The notes: a model not told the origin generated them from the sequence alone. Counted from the stretch's first letter, positions 18,609-27,840 are shown. The stretch is DNA of 64,000 nucleotides from Saccharicrinis sp963665705 (GCA_963665705.1 OY762448.1:3906001-3970000); one strand, 5' to 3'. Program-made: numbers and translations.

Positions 18609-20177
18609 TTATTTTGCCCACGCTTCGCCATTAGACGTGCGCCTCCACTCAAAATAGTTATCCAGAACTTTCAATGGTTCCTCACTAGGCACAGTCCCTA
18701 AATGAGGCGTAGGGCCTAAATACATTACTTGCTTTGTGTCATTATTAAATGCTGGCCACTTAGGAAGCCCTTCGCCATTGGGATTGCCATATTTGGCAAA
18801 GTTTACCCAATAATCTCCCATAGCACGCGATATTTCAATATCTGATTCTGAAGTATGAGGATTAGATGCATCCAGCTTTTGGAAAACATAAGCCACATCC
18901 TGCCCATGAGGCGAGCCATAACCAAATTGAGGGGAATCCTTAGGATAATCAGGATGTTGGTCGAAATAGTAATAGTAAACATCTGACTTTCCGCTCTGCG
19001 ATTGAAGCCTTGCCCAACTCCAGGTGTGCCATCCAAAGGCTGCATCACGCATTAAGTCGCGCCCCGATTTTGGCACACTTTCTTCGCCCAATGGATAAGC
19101 CGCAATTAAAGAATCAGCAAATTGCCCAAAACGGCCCTTCACATTTTCAGCTGCTACCTGTGGATTTTTCTCCCACATAAAGCTAGCCCCTTCATCGGAA
19201 TTATAACCAATCAATACAGGCACATCATTATACTTGCCTTCTTGATAAAGCTTATACTGATCGCCTATAATCACATGCCCATCTACAATAGGCCAGCCTC
19301 CAGGCATTGTCCAACCAGCCGGAATTAGTTTTTCGGCTGGCAATTGCCTTAACTCGGCTAGAGAAGCTGCCCCATGTTGCTGGGCGTAGGCAATACCATC
19401 AGCTTCAGCCTGTTTTAAAGTTTTCATATTCTCACCCGGATAGGTAGTAGGACGTGTTGGACCAAACGAACCGCCACTTTGTGAAATTGCCCCATGAAAA
19501 AGCCCTTTAGCCAATGGCGAAGCACATAACATACTTACCGAAATTGCCCCGGCAGACTCTCCGAATATGGTTACTTTATCGGGGTCGCCACCAAAGGCTG
19601 CAATATTTGTTTGTATCCATTTAAGCGCAGCAATCTGGTCTAACAAACCATAGTTACCAGAAACACCATCAGGGCTTTCGGCAGTCAGCTCTGGATGAGA
19701 CAAAAAACCCAGCTGCCCAACTCGGTAAGCAATACTAACCAACACAACGCCTTTCTTTGCCAGTGCTGCACCGTCATATACAGGTTCCGAGGTAGCGCCA
19801 AAACTAAAGCCACCTCCATAAATCCAAACCAACACAGGAATCTTTTCTTCGGCAGATTTTGCTGGGGTCCAGACATTCAAGTACAAACAATCTTCACTCT
19901 TGCCTGATGGCGGGTTGCCTCCCTGCATCGGAGCTGGGGCAAACTCTTTTGCTTCTTTTACTCCTTTCCATTTTCCTGCAGGCTGAGGGGCTTTCCAACG
20001 CAAATCACCCACCGGTGGTGCAGCAAAAGGGACACCTTTAAAAACAGTCAGTCCATCTTCTTCAACACCTTGTAAAATACCTTCTTGAACCTTTACTTCC
20101 CCTGGTTCTAAAGAAACCTTGCAAGATGCAGCCATTACCATTGCCAATAAACCAGCAAAAAATATTAGTTTTCTCAT
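18609..20177 (-). CDS. Type B carboxylesterase lipoprotein
   Basis: 522 aa, lipobox ending at Cys19 ('MAASCK'). Alpha/beta-hydrolase of the carboxylesterase type B family: 'GVPFAAPPVGDLRWKAPQP', 'SEDCLYLNVWTP', oxyanion hole 'YGGGF', nucleophile Ser208 in 'FGESAG', Glu329 ('YNSDEG') and His424 ('YGSPHGQD') completing the triad. Family enzymes hydrolyse carboxylic esters; here a role in deacylating decorated xylan is plausible from the neighbours but unproven. It sits between the CE1-type esterase (14 bases away) and DUF3237 (10 bases), an esterase sub-operon within the cluster. Confidence 0.92.
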   Translation of the reverse strand: MRKLIFFAGLLAMVMAASCKVSLEPGEVKVQEGILQGVEEDGLTVFKGVPFAAPPVGDLRWKAPQPAGKWKGVKEAKEFAPAPMQGGNPPSGKSEDCLYLNVWTPAKSAEEKIPVLVWIYGGGFSFGATSEPVYDGAALAKKGVVLVSIAYRVGQLGFLSHPELTAESPDGVSGNYGLLDQIAALKWIQTNIAAFGGDPDKVTIFGESAGAISVSMLCASPLAKGLFHGAISQSGGSFGPTRPTTYPGENMKTLKQAEADGIAYAQQHGAASLAELRQLPAEKLIPAGWTMPGGWPIVDGHVIIGDQYKLYQEGKYNDVPVLIGYNSDEGASFMWEKNPQVAAENVKGRFGQFADSLIAAYPLGEESVPKSGRDLMRDAAFGWHTWSWARLQSQSGKSDVYYYYFDQHPDYPKDSPQFGYGSPHGQDVAYVFQKLDASNPHTSESDIEISRAMGDYWVNFAKYGNPNGEGLPKWPAFNNDTKQVMYLGPTPHLGTVPSEEPLKVLDNYFEWRRTSNGEAWAK

Positions 20178-20191
20178 GAATCTATAATTTT

Positions 20192-21349
20192 TTATCTAAA
20201 TAATTTTGGAGCCAATTCCCTTAAACTACGGCGCCATGTTAAAAATTCGTGGCCTGTATTCTCCGAAACATATGAAACAGCATTTAATCCTGCCTCGTTT
20301 AACGCTTTCACTGAAGATTCCACCCTTTCAGGATTCTCTCGGCTGCCACAGCTTTGAAAAATAAGTTTCACCGTTGATTTATCTTTTATATCCTCAGGCG
20401 CATATACACCGCCACTTAAAAGTGCATAATACGAAAACACTTCAGGTTTATTAAGCGTGATTAGCCTTGTTTCGAACCCACCCATAGACAGGCCTGCCAT
20501 TGCACGGTTATCTGAACCTTTTAGCGTGAAGAAGTTTTCTTCAACATAAGGGATTAATTCGTCAACCAATACTGTCTGAAACGGTGTGATGTCGAATGAT
20601 TTTAATCCTCCGAATTTTGTTTCGTTGGTCATTCCGTAAGTCATTACAATAATAAACGGCTTGGCTTTTCCTTCTGCAATAAGATTGTCCATAATAAGGT
20701 TAGCACGCCCTTGATTTGGCCAGGCAGTTTCATCCTCGCCCCATCCATGCTGAAGGTATAAAACCGGATATTTTACAGAAGGGTTTTTACCGTACCCAGG
20801 AGGTGTATATACAAATGCCCTTCGGATTGAATCTGTACTCTCTGAAGGAAATAGAATTTGCTCTACTTTACCGTGAGGCACATCTTTTAATGCATAGAAA
20901 TCACGGTCATGGGCAGGTATTTCGATACCGCTTTCCCAACGAAGTGAACCAAAGTAGTTCATGGCTCCCGGATCGTTAAAAATACCGCCATCAATGGTTA
21001 AATGATAATAATGGAAACCTTCGTCCATTGGGCCTTCAGTAGTACCCATCCAAGAGCCGTCCTCCATTTTTTTAAGAATGGTGCCGCCCTTGCCGCCAAG
21101 GCCTAAGCTAACGCGCACACTGTCTGCATCTGGCGCAACTATTTTAAAACGGGCATATCCTTGAGAATTAACCATTGGAAACACCTTCCCCGGCTGATTT
21201 AACTCCGAAGGCTTAAAATCTTCGATAATATTAGCAGGCTCAGTTGACTCTGCTTGCTCAGAAGATGCTGTTGGAGCTGTTGGGGAAACACAACTAGTTA
21301 CTGCAATAGTCAATATAGCAGCAATGTTTAATAAATGCTTTTTTTTCAT
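20192..21349 (-). CDS. CE1 feruloyl-esterase-like lipoprotein with N-terminal E-set domain
   Basis: 385 aa; lipobox Cys20 ('AVTSC') followed by a Ser/Thr/Pro/Glu-rich linker. Residues about 60-150 form a CBM48-like E-set module ('ARFKIVAPDADSVRVSLG', 'GFHYYHLTIDG') as in many bacterial feruloyl esterases. Residues 155-385 are an esterase-D/CE1 alpha/beta hydrolase: 'YPVLYLQHGWGEDETAW', nucleophile Ser288 in 'AGLSMGG', His367 in 'TGHEFLTW'. It probably removes feruloyl or acetyl esters from arabinoxylan at the outer membrane. It starts the CE1-carboxylesterase-DUF3237 transcript; repeat copy B lies 24 bases upstream of its ATG. Confidence 0.9.
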   Translation of the reverse strand: MKKKHLLNIAAILTIAVTSCVSPTAPTASSEQAESTEPANIIEDFKPSELNQPGKVFPMVNSQGYARFKIVAPDADSVRVSLGLGGKGGTILKKMEDGSWMGTTEGPMDEGFHYYHLTIDGGIFNDPGAMNYFGSLRWESGIEIPAHDRDFYALKDVPHGKVEQILFPSESTDSIRRAFVYTPPGYGKNPSVKYPVLYLQHGWGEDETAWPNQGRANLIMDNLIAEGKAKPFIIVMTYGMTNETKFGGLKSFDITPFQTVLVDELIPYVEENFFTLKGSDNRAMAGLSMGGFETRLITLNKPEVFSYYALLSGGVYAPEDIKDKSTVKLIFQSCGSRENPERVESSVKALNEAGLNAVSYVSENTGHEFLTWRRSLRELAPKLFR

Positions 21350-21372
21350 ATGATTATAATTTCTTCAATTTA

Positions 21373-21440
21373 CCATATGGAACTCACCAATTTAGTCATT
21401 CTACAGTGTGAGAATTATTTGCTCATGGCTCGTTACATAC
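21373..21440. repeat. 5'-leader repeat, copy B (partner at 17652-17739)
   Basis: Begins CCATATGGAACTCACCAA and ends GCTCATGGCTCGTTACATAC on the plus strand. It shares with copy A the two end blocks and TTAnTCATT; the interior is about 20 bases shorter. It sits immediately upstream of the CE1 gene. Confidence 0.6.
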
Positions 21441-21499
21441 CGGGTTTAATTGATTTTGGTTAATATTATAAAGATTGGTTGACTAGCTTTAACAAGAAA

Positions 21500-21529
21500 C
21501 ACTACCAGTGCCCCAAAGCCTTGGTAGTG
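21500..21529 (-). terminator. Probable terminator after the GH3 gene
   Basis: CACTACCA and TGGTAGTG form a perfect 8-bp stem 39 bases beyond the GH3 stop codon; on the minus strand it is followed by TTTCTTG. Confidence 0.5.
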
Positions 21530-21567
21530 CAATTTTTCTTGATAATGCCAATACTAATCCTAATTGA

Positions 21568-24186
21568 TTAGTTAATGGTAATTTTTACTGCTTTTAAATC
21601 CTTTTCATCCGAACTATTTCCGTAGAATATTTCATATTCGCCTGGAGTTACAGCCATTTTTCGTTGCCCCCAATCGTAAAACTCAAATGATGATGCAGGT
21701 AATTTAATCACTGATTTTTGAGTTTTTCCGGGCTTAATGGTTAACCGCTCATATCCTCTTAAGGTTTTTAACGGCCCATCAATGTCATTAACCTTGCGCA
21801 CATATACTTGAACAACTTCTGTTCCTGCATGTTTTCCTGAGTTTGTAACAGGAACCGTTAATTTAACAGTTTCGTTAGCCGCAATTTTTGTTTTGCTTAA
21901 AGAAGCTTTTCCAATTTCGAATTTGGTGTAGCTCAATCCATATCCAAATGGGAAAAGTACATCGGTTGTGTAACGGTAAGTACGCCCCTTCATTGAGTAA
22001 TCTTCGAAATCGCCCAACTTCTCTGAATCTTTGTAAAAACTTACAGGCAGTTTTCCTGATGGATTGTAGTCGCCAAATAACACATCAGCCACAGCTTGCC
22101 CGCCGGATTCACCGCCATACCAGGCTTGTAGAATAGCATCGCAACTTTCGGTTTCAGGTGCAAAACCAATAGCCGAACCGGAGCAGTTTACAAAAACCAC
22201 TTTTTTACCGGCAGCTTTTAATGCCTTTAAACAGATGCGCTGTACCGATGGCAATTCAATATTGGTGCGGTCGCCTCCTTTAAATCCGGGATAGTTAACC
22301 GGCATCTCTTCTCCTTCTAACAAAGTAGATAAACCACCAACAAACACCACCACATCAACACCTTTCAACTTATTAATCAGGTTGGTATAATCTACATCCA
22401 CCTCTTTTCCGAAGATAAATTCAATGTTGGCCTGCCAGTTATTTTTCTGGGCATATAAAATTTCAATTTTGTATTTCGTTCCAGCTTCTACTTTAAATGG
22501 AATTCGAGATGGGATTGTCCTCCAATTATTGTATTGCGCCAATGACTCTCCATTCACAATCAATTCAAAATATCCAGTTGCTCCTCCTTTAAATACAATT
22601 TCCTGGCTTTCTTCTGGCGTATATTCGGTTTCGTACTTGGCCGAAAACCCTTCCAGCTTAACACCAGATGCAAATTCGTGCTGCCCGGCAGTGGTTAATT
22701 TCATTGGATTTTCAATGCGCGTTACAGTAACAACATCGCCACTCCTATCGGGTGTATTCCAATAAGTGGCTTTAAACCCTTTTTTGCCTTCGAAAGAACA
22801 TTTGCCAAAATATGATTGGGTAATTTTATCTTCAACCAAATCACAGGCTTTGTCATAAACAATACTGTTTTCTGAGATTTTTGTTTTTATGCCATCTAAA
22901 ATGGTAATGGTACGAACAGGCGTGCCGTTATAATTCCCCCAAAGCATTGGCTCGTCATCGGCATTTGGCCCGATAACAGCAATTTTTTCGGCCGATTTTG
23001 ACAAAGGCAACACATTGTTTTTATTCTGAAGCAAAGTCATTGACTGTTGCGCCATTTCCAAAGCAATCTGGCGGTGCTTGTCATTATTTAAAATTGAAGG
23101 CGAAATTTTAGACCAAGGTACAATGGCATCATCATCCATCTCTCCTAAATCAAAACGGCCAATTAAAACACGCAATAAACTGGTATTGATATCGTCCTCT
23201 TTAATCAAGCCACGCTCAACAGCTTCGGGCAGATTTTTGAACGGGTAATTCTCCCAAACACACTCCACATCTGTTCCGGCAAGAACAGCTTTTGCAGAAG
23301 CATGGACTGCATCGGAAGACACCTTATGGGTAGTAAAGAAGTCGGTAACAGCACCACAATCAGAGACTACTAAATATTTATATCCCCACTCATCGCGAAG
23401 GATTCGTTGCAACAAACGGGTGTTTCCACAACAAGGCTCATCGTCTAAACGTTGGTAAGCACACATCACCTGGCGCACATCGGACTCCTGAACCAAAGCC
23501 TTGAATGTTGGCAAATAGGTTTCGTAAAGTTCCCTTGGATCTACATTATTCAGGTTCAGCTCATGGCGGCTCCACTCCGGCCCTGAATGTACTGCGTAGT
23601 GTTTTGCGCAAGCTAACAACTTACGGTACTTGGCATCATCTGGCCCTTGTAAACCCTTTACTACTGCAACACCCATCTTTGAAGTCAGGTAAGGGTCTTC
23701 ACCGTAAGTCTCCTGCCCACGCCCCCAACGAGGATCACGAAAAATATTAACATTTGGCGTCCATACCGAAAGGCTTAAGAAACGCTTGTTCTCTTCGCCT
23801 TTTTGACGCGCTTCGTTGTATTTGGCACGCGCTTCATCTGAAACAGCATTAAAAATATCATATACCAGCCCTTCGTTAAAAGAAGCAGCCATACCCACCG
23901 GTTCCGGGAATACCGTCACATTATTGGTATTGGCATAGCCATGCAGAGCTTCGCTCCACCAGTTAAAACGCTTTATGCCAAAACGGGGAATTGGGTCGGA
24001 CTGGTCGCACATTAACGCAGCTTTTTCTTCCAAGGTTAGCCTTGAAATTAAATCTTTTGCCCTCTCCTCAGAACTTAGTTCCGGATTTTGAAAGGGATAT
24101 TTCTGCGCACATATATTAATTGTGAGCAAAAGCATGGCTGATATACTTAGCCATTTTCGCAAGTACATGATTGGCAAATTATTCAT
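21568..24186 (-). CDS. GH3 beta-xylosidase/beta-glucosidase with inserted PA14 domain
   Basis: 872 aa with signal peptide; Met at 24168 (MYLRKWLSIS...) is an equally good start. GH3 N-domain: 'RFNWWSEALHG', 'NIFRDPRWGRGQETYGEDPYL', 'CAKHYAVHSGPEWSRHELN', nucleophile Asp276 in 'LVVSDCGAVTDFF'; the SDC motif is typical of the beta-xylosidase branch. The (alpha/beta)6 C-domain is interrupted at about 470-600 by a PA14-like module ('FKATYWNTPDRSGD...', 'YKIEILYAQKNNWQANIEF'), and a FnIII-like domain ends the protein ('GTEVVQVYVRKVNDIDGPLKTLRGYER'). Predicted to release xylose (or glucose) from non-reducing ends of oligosaccharides made by the other cluster enzymes. Confidence 0.94.
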   Translation of the reverse strand: MNNLPIMYLRKWLSISAMLLLTINICAQKYPFQNPELSSEERAKDLISRLTLEEKAALMCDQSDPIPRFGIKRFNWWSEALHGYANTNNVTVFPEPVGMAASFNEGLVYDIFNAVSDEARAKYNEARQKGEENKRFLSLSVWTPNVNIFRDPRWGRGQETYGEDPYLTSKMGVAVVKGLQGPDDAKYRKLLACAKHYAVHSGPEWSRHELNLNNVDPRELYETYLPTFKALVQESDVRQVMCAYQRLDDEPCCGNTRLLQRILRDEWGYKYLVVSDCGAVTDFFTTHKVSSDAVHASAKAVLAGTDVECVWENYPFKNLPEAVERGLIKEDDINTSLLRVLIGRFDLGEMDDDAIVPWSKISPSILNNDKHRQIALEMAQQSMTLLQNKNNVLPLSKSAEKIAVIGPNADDEPMLWGNYNGTPVRTITILDGIKTKISENSIVYDKACDLVEDKITQSYFGKCSFEGKKGFKATYWNTPDRSGDVVTVTRIENPMKLTTAGQHEFASGVKLEGFSAKYETEYTPEESQEIVFKGGATGYFELIVNGESLAQYNNWRTIPSRIPFKVEAGTKYKIEILYAQKNNWQANIEFIFGKEVDVDYTNLINKLKGVDVVVFVGGLSTLLEGEEMPVNYPGFKGGDRTNIELPSVQRICLKALKAAGKKVVFVNCSGSAIGFAPETESCDAILQAWYGGESGGQAVADVLFGDYNPSGKLPVSFYKDSEKLGDFEDYSMKGRTYRYTTDVLFPFGYGLSYTKFEIGKASLSKTKIAANETVKLTVPVTNSGKHAGTEVVQVYVRKVNDIDGPLKTLRGYERLTIKPGKTQKSVIKLPASSFEFYDWGQRKMAVTPGEYEIFYGNSSDEKDLKAVKITIN

Positions 24187-24327
24187 TGAATTTTAATTTA
24201 ATTTGACGCTGATTGAATATAGATAATTGACAAAAAGAACACAGAGACACTGAGTTTTTTTTTGTTAACCACCAGCCTTTGTATAGTTAATATCTATTGG
24301 TTCATTGTTTTTATAAGACATTACGTT

Positions 24328-26253
24328 TTAGTTAATTATTGGCTTTAATTCGGCAGCAAAACCACCACGGCGCAACATTTTCACATCAATTGTACTTGTA
24401 TTATCCACCACCAGATGTTTTACAGAGAAGGTTTTATCATGAATGCCATCGCTGATTAATGTCAGTTTATATTTTACATTTTCAGATAAGAAACTGAAAT
24501 TCAGCTTTTGCGTTTTTTCTTTCTGTATCCCCGAAATTCCACCAATGTACCAATTGGCTCCTTTTTGGCGCGCCATAACAGTAAATTCTCCCGGATAACC
24601 ATCCAATAGTTTTGTATCATCCCAGGTATTTGGCACGGTTTTCAAAAAGCTTTTAGCAGCATCGGGCAATTCGTAATATCCTTCGGGACGGTCGGCCATG
24701 TGCTGCATCGCAGATTCAAACAATACGCTTAAAGCCAATTCGTGGCCAAAGGATGTAATGTGCGGATATTGTGAGTTGGTAAACGTTACCGGCGTATAAT
24801 CCATGGAACCTACTACATTGCGGGTAAATGGTAAAACAGAATTATGTGCAGGCGCAGTTGTTGTTAACTCGGGGCCGTTATTGTACCACTCTGCCCCTCT
24901 CACGCCTTCATAGGCCATTAAATGCGGATAGGTTCTTTGCCAACCACGGGGCACCAGGCAGCCATGGAAGTAAACCATTATCTCGAATTTTGCGGCATCT
25001 TCCAAAATATCAAGATAGTAGTTAATCATGTCTTGCTTCTCACTTTCAAAAAAGTCGACCTTCACACCTGCAACACCCAGCTTCTTTAGCTTTGCAAACT
25101 CTTCCATACGGTTCTCGTGGGTTAACATTCGGTCTTTTGGCGTAGCGCCAACCCAGGTATGCTCACCTCCCGAATTGTACCATATCAATGGTTTAACTCC
25201 TAACGAATGGATATATCTTAAGGCATCTTCCAGATTACCACCATTGCTCATATTATCCCACTCCCAATCCAAAAGTGTATAATCCCATCCCATCGAAGCT
25301 GCTAAATCGGCAAATCTGCATACTGTTTTATAATCTTTTGTGCCATGATTATCTGACCAATAGTTCCACGATGCCACACCTGGCTTAATCCACTCGGTAT
25401 CAACAATCACCGAAGGGGCAGATACGTCATTTACCAAAGTAGATTCCACAATATCCGCAAGGCTACCCATTACAATTACCCTCCAAGGCGATTTCCAAGG
25501 AAGTGTTACAGTTGGTTGTACTTCGCCAGTACCCCTGCCATTCCATTCATCCGGGAAAGTTATTTTATATTTCGTTTTGTCTCCGTAATTCGTTAATTTT
25601 GAACCACAAAAATTACGGTTAACATCGGCTTCGTGAATTAAAAACCAGCAAGAGGTATCGGGTGTGCTAAAAAGTGCAGGATAAGCCCAATCTTTCTGTT
25701 CCGTGCCATCGGCCATTTTTGCATAAAGCCCTTCGTTAGCCGGGTTGAATTTTTGTAGCCAACGCATGGTACTGTCTGGAATAGTATAAGCTGTTAGCTC
25801 ATCCGTTACTTTATACGCTACATTTTTGCCAGGGAATTCATAACAAAAAGCAACGCCATCGTTATAAGCCCTGATTATAAGGTTTACTTTTGCTTTTCCC
25901 GAATTTTCGAAAAAGGCTACTACCTCATTGCCGGAATTGCTACAATCTGTTTTCTTCCCGTGCAGCATGGTGTAATTTTCCTGTATTGATTTTGATTTTC
26001 CGGCTTTTAAGAATTTAAGCCCTTTTGAGAAATCGGCCTCAGAACAAACAAGGCCTAAATCTATCTGAGGAATAACTTCGGTTTGTTTACCACCGTTTTT
26101 GTAATTGACTTTTAAATACCAATTGCCACTTTGTTGATTAAAAAGTTGAACATTCACCTTTCTGTTAGGAGATATAATAGAAACAGTTTGAGAATTGACA
26201 AAAGATATCGAGATTATAAAAATTAAAGTTATAGAACCAATTCTTTTTTTCAT
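24328..26253 (-). CDS. GH97 retaining alpha-galactosidase-type enzyme (copy 2)
   Basis: 641 aa from the Met at 26253, which gives a clean signal peptide (MKKRIGSITLIFIISISFVN); the frame is open up to 26289 but that start would bury it. N-terminal super-sandwich, then the barrel with 'GVAGVKVDFFESEKQD' (nucleophile Asp400) and 'YPHLMAYEGVRGAEW' (acid/base Glu449), the classical motifs of retaining GH97 enzymes (alpha-galactosidase and relatives). It differs clearly from copy 1 at 11.5 kb, so the two are not a recent duplication. It is the first gene of the minus-strand carbohydrate cluster in this window. An inverted repeat about 145 bases upstream (26398-26430) is a candidate regulator site. 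Confidence 0.93.
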   Translation of the reverse strand: MKKRIGSITLIFIISISFVNSQTVSIISPNRKVNVQLFNQQSGNWYLKVNYKNGGKQTEVIPQIDLGLVCSEADFSKGLKFLKAGKSKSIQENYTMLHGKKTDCSNSGNEVVAFFENSGKAKVNLIIRAYNDGVAFCYEFPGKNVAYKVTDELTAYTIPDSTMRWLQKFNPANEGLYAKMADGTEQKDWAYPALFSTPDTSCWFLIHEADVNRNFCGSKLTNYGDKTKYKITFPDEWNGRGTGEVQPTVTLPWKSPWRVIVMGSLADIVESTLVNDVSAPSVIVDTEWIKPGVASWNYWSDNHGTKDYKTVCRFADLAASMGWDYTLLDWEWDNMSNGGNLEDALRYIHSLGVKPLIWYNSGGEHTWVGATPKDRMLTHENRMEEFAKLKKLGVAGVKVDFFESEKQDMINYYLDILEDAAKFEIMVYFHGCLVPRGWQRTYPHLMAYEGVRGAEWYNNGPELTTTAPAHNSVLPFTRNVVGSMDYTPVTFTNSQYPHITSFGHELALSVLFESAMQHMADRPEGYYELPDAAKSFLKTVPNTWDDTKLLDGYPGEFTVMARQKGANWYIGGISGIQKEKTQKLNFSFLSENVKYKLTLISDGIHDKTFSVKHLVVDNTSTIDVKMLRRGGFAAELKPIIN

Positions 26254-26397
26254 ATAAAAATATATAACATTACTTAATACCGAAAACAAGCTGATTTATA
26301 ATACTTAAATCTTGCCTTTAAAAACAACTAAAATATTTAATTTTAACCTACCCACTTATCGATTTTAGATATATGAATTATGAAATTGGATAAAAAC

Positions 26398-26430
26398 CCA
26401 AATAAGATTAAATTCTAAACACTTATTTGG
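26398..26430. repeat. Inverted repeat CCAAATAAG-N15-CTTATTTGG, candidate operator
   Basis: Perfect 9-bp arms separated by 15 bases, about 145 bases upstream of the GH97 start that opens the carbohydrate cluster. Placement fits a regulator-binding site; a stem-loop is the alternative. Confidence 0.45.
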
Positions 26431-26934
26431 ATTTTAATAAACCTTAATGATTAAAAATCTCTTCTAAATAAATCACATTCTTATCATATATAAAACAATA
26501 GGCTTTGTTGCGTTCATTAAGTTAGATACTTTTAAAGTAACCGTCTCCGCATAGCCCTCCCCCCAAAAAAAATGTCCCATCAAATTCCCAACACCTCAAA
26601 AGTGGCAAACAAGCCTTTCACCCACCCACGTGCGGTATTTGTTCTAACCTCGTTCTTAAATGTATTCCTTTCCTTAAACTTCAACAAACATCCATTATTA
26701 AATGACCGTTGACCAATGAAGCCACAAAAACCTCCCTCTGCCGGTAACATTTGCCATTTTCAATTTACATTACGCTTAGTCAATGGCAAACCTTACTTTT
26801 ACCCACAAGCCTATGTTTGCCACTTCCCTACCCCTTTGGTGCTGTTTTTGTCATACCTTTTGCCCTTACGCACATTCGGAATTTAAGTCATTCCGCTGTT
26901 CGTCCCTCACAACTAAAAATGCCCTAAAAACCGA

Positions 26935-26953
26935 GCCCCAGGAAACCTGGGGC
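26935..26953. repeat. GC-rich hairpin within the C-rich region
   Basis: GCCCCAGG-AAA-CCTGGGGC, perfect 8-bp stem with a 3-nt loop. On the minus strand a TTTTT run follows five bases later, so it could terminate a minus-strand RNA. Confidence 0.5.
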
Positions 26954-27225
26954 ATCCATAGCATTTGCCTAAAACTGTTTTTCTTTTATTATAAATCTCG
27001 GATTCACTATTGTCTAATGACCAATCCACTATTGACTAATTGCGCAAAAGCTGTACCTTGGCAAAAGCAACGCCAAAAACAGCACCCCAAAGCTACAATA
27101 ACATAATGCGTCCCTATATAACTTGCCTATTTTCAATGGTGTAAACTTAATACCTCCGGCAGTCCTATAGCGGCATTATGTTAATGAGCCCCACGGCCCG
27201 AGCTCCCCGACCCACTCCATCGCAC

Positions 27226-27291
27226 ACAAACAGCCCATTAAAAAATCACACTAACCTTACCTCATCCAAAATTTTTTAATTAGCTGTTTGT
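27226..27291. repeat. Long near-perfect inverted repeat (21-bp arms)
   Basis: The arm at 27226-27246 (ACAAACAGCCCATTAAAAAA...) is complementary to 27271-27291 except at two positions, with a 24-base spacer. Not next to any gene end, and without a T-tract on either side. Confidence 0.6.
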
Positions 27292-27734
27292 CTTCCCAAT
27301 TACCAATGGCAAAGGAGCTTATCAGCACCTTTAGTATCTATCCACCAAACCCCGACCACCACCCCTTTAGCTGTGGTCTTATCAAAGGATTTTATCTATA
27401 CTATGCAACCATTTTTTTTGTGCTACCTATACATCCGTCATCGCAGAAATTCCATATTGTTCCCACCCCCCATAAACCAACTTTTCCCGTTCCAACCAAC
27501 CATCGTTCCTCCCCGTATTGCCTAGGGCATGCTTCGCATATCAGATTTTATTGGGGGCATTCATTACCATCGCCCCAAACCCCCAGGCTGAGAAAAAATA
27601 AAATGTAAAGATGTACAGCATCCATATCCTTTCCATTTTATTTTTACATGGATGATTATCATTACTTATTATTTCAATGTTGATATACAGGAAATTCTAT
27701 AGAAGTAATATGAATCTTATTGAAGTCTTTCAGA

Positions 27735-27774
27735 TAAAACAACAAAAGGAAGTTAATCTTGACTCCCTTTTATT
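27735..27774 (-). terminator. Probable Rho-independent terminator of aqpZ
   Basis: On the minus strand AATAAAAGGGAGT pairs over 13 positions (two G-U) with ACTTCCTTTTGTT across an 8-nt loop, followed by GTTTTATC. It lies 67 bases beyond the aqpZ stop. Confidence 0.65.
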
Positions 27775-27840
27775 GTCTTGCAAATTTTGTGAACAATATT
27801 AATTAATCACGTTTAAAAATAAACAAATAATTAATTCATT

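Larger units (their letters stand above)
26254..27840. other. 1.6-kb gene-free region, strongly C-rich on the plus strand
   Basis: No frame with coding character on either strand; the longest open frames (about 100 codons, plus strand) have implausible composition. From about 26550 to 27600 the plus strand is full of C runs (CCCCCC, CCACCACCCC, CCCACCCCCC) and poor in G runs. It holds a perfect GCCCCAGG-AAA-CCTGGGGC hairpin at 26935-26953, a long inverted repeat at 27226-27291 and an inverted repeat at 26398-26430. This could be an eroded element or an unrecognised structured RNA (G-rich if made from the minus strand). Confidence 0.5.

Noticed and set aside
18599..18652. Longer start for the DUF3237 gene
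   Set aside because: It would overlap the carboxylesterase gene and place about 18 charged residues before the signal peptide.
24240..24265. Repeat-like ACACAGAGACACTGAG near the GH3 start
   Set aside because: Single occurrence in the window with no inverted or direct partner; left as ordinary intergenic DNA.
26783..27608. Two open frames of about 106 codons on the plus strand in the C-rich tract
   Set aside because: Residue content (many Cys, His, Pro, Phe) and lack of any motif or codon pattern indicate chance frames in C-rich DNA.
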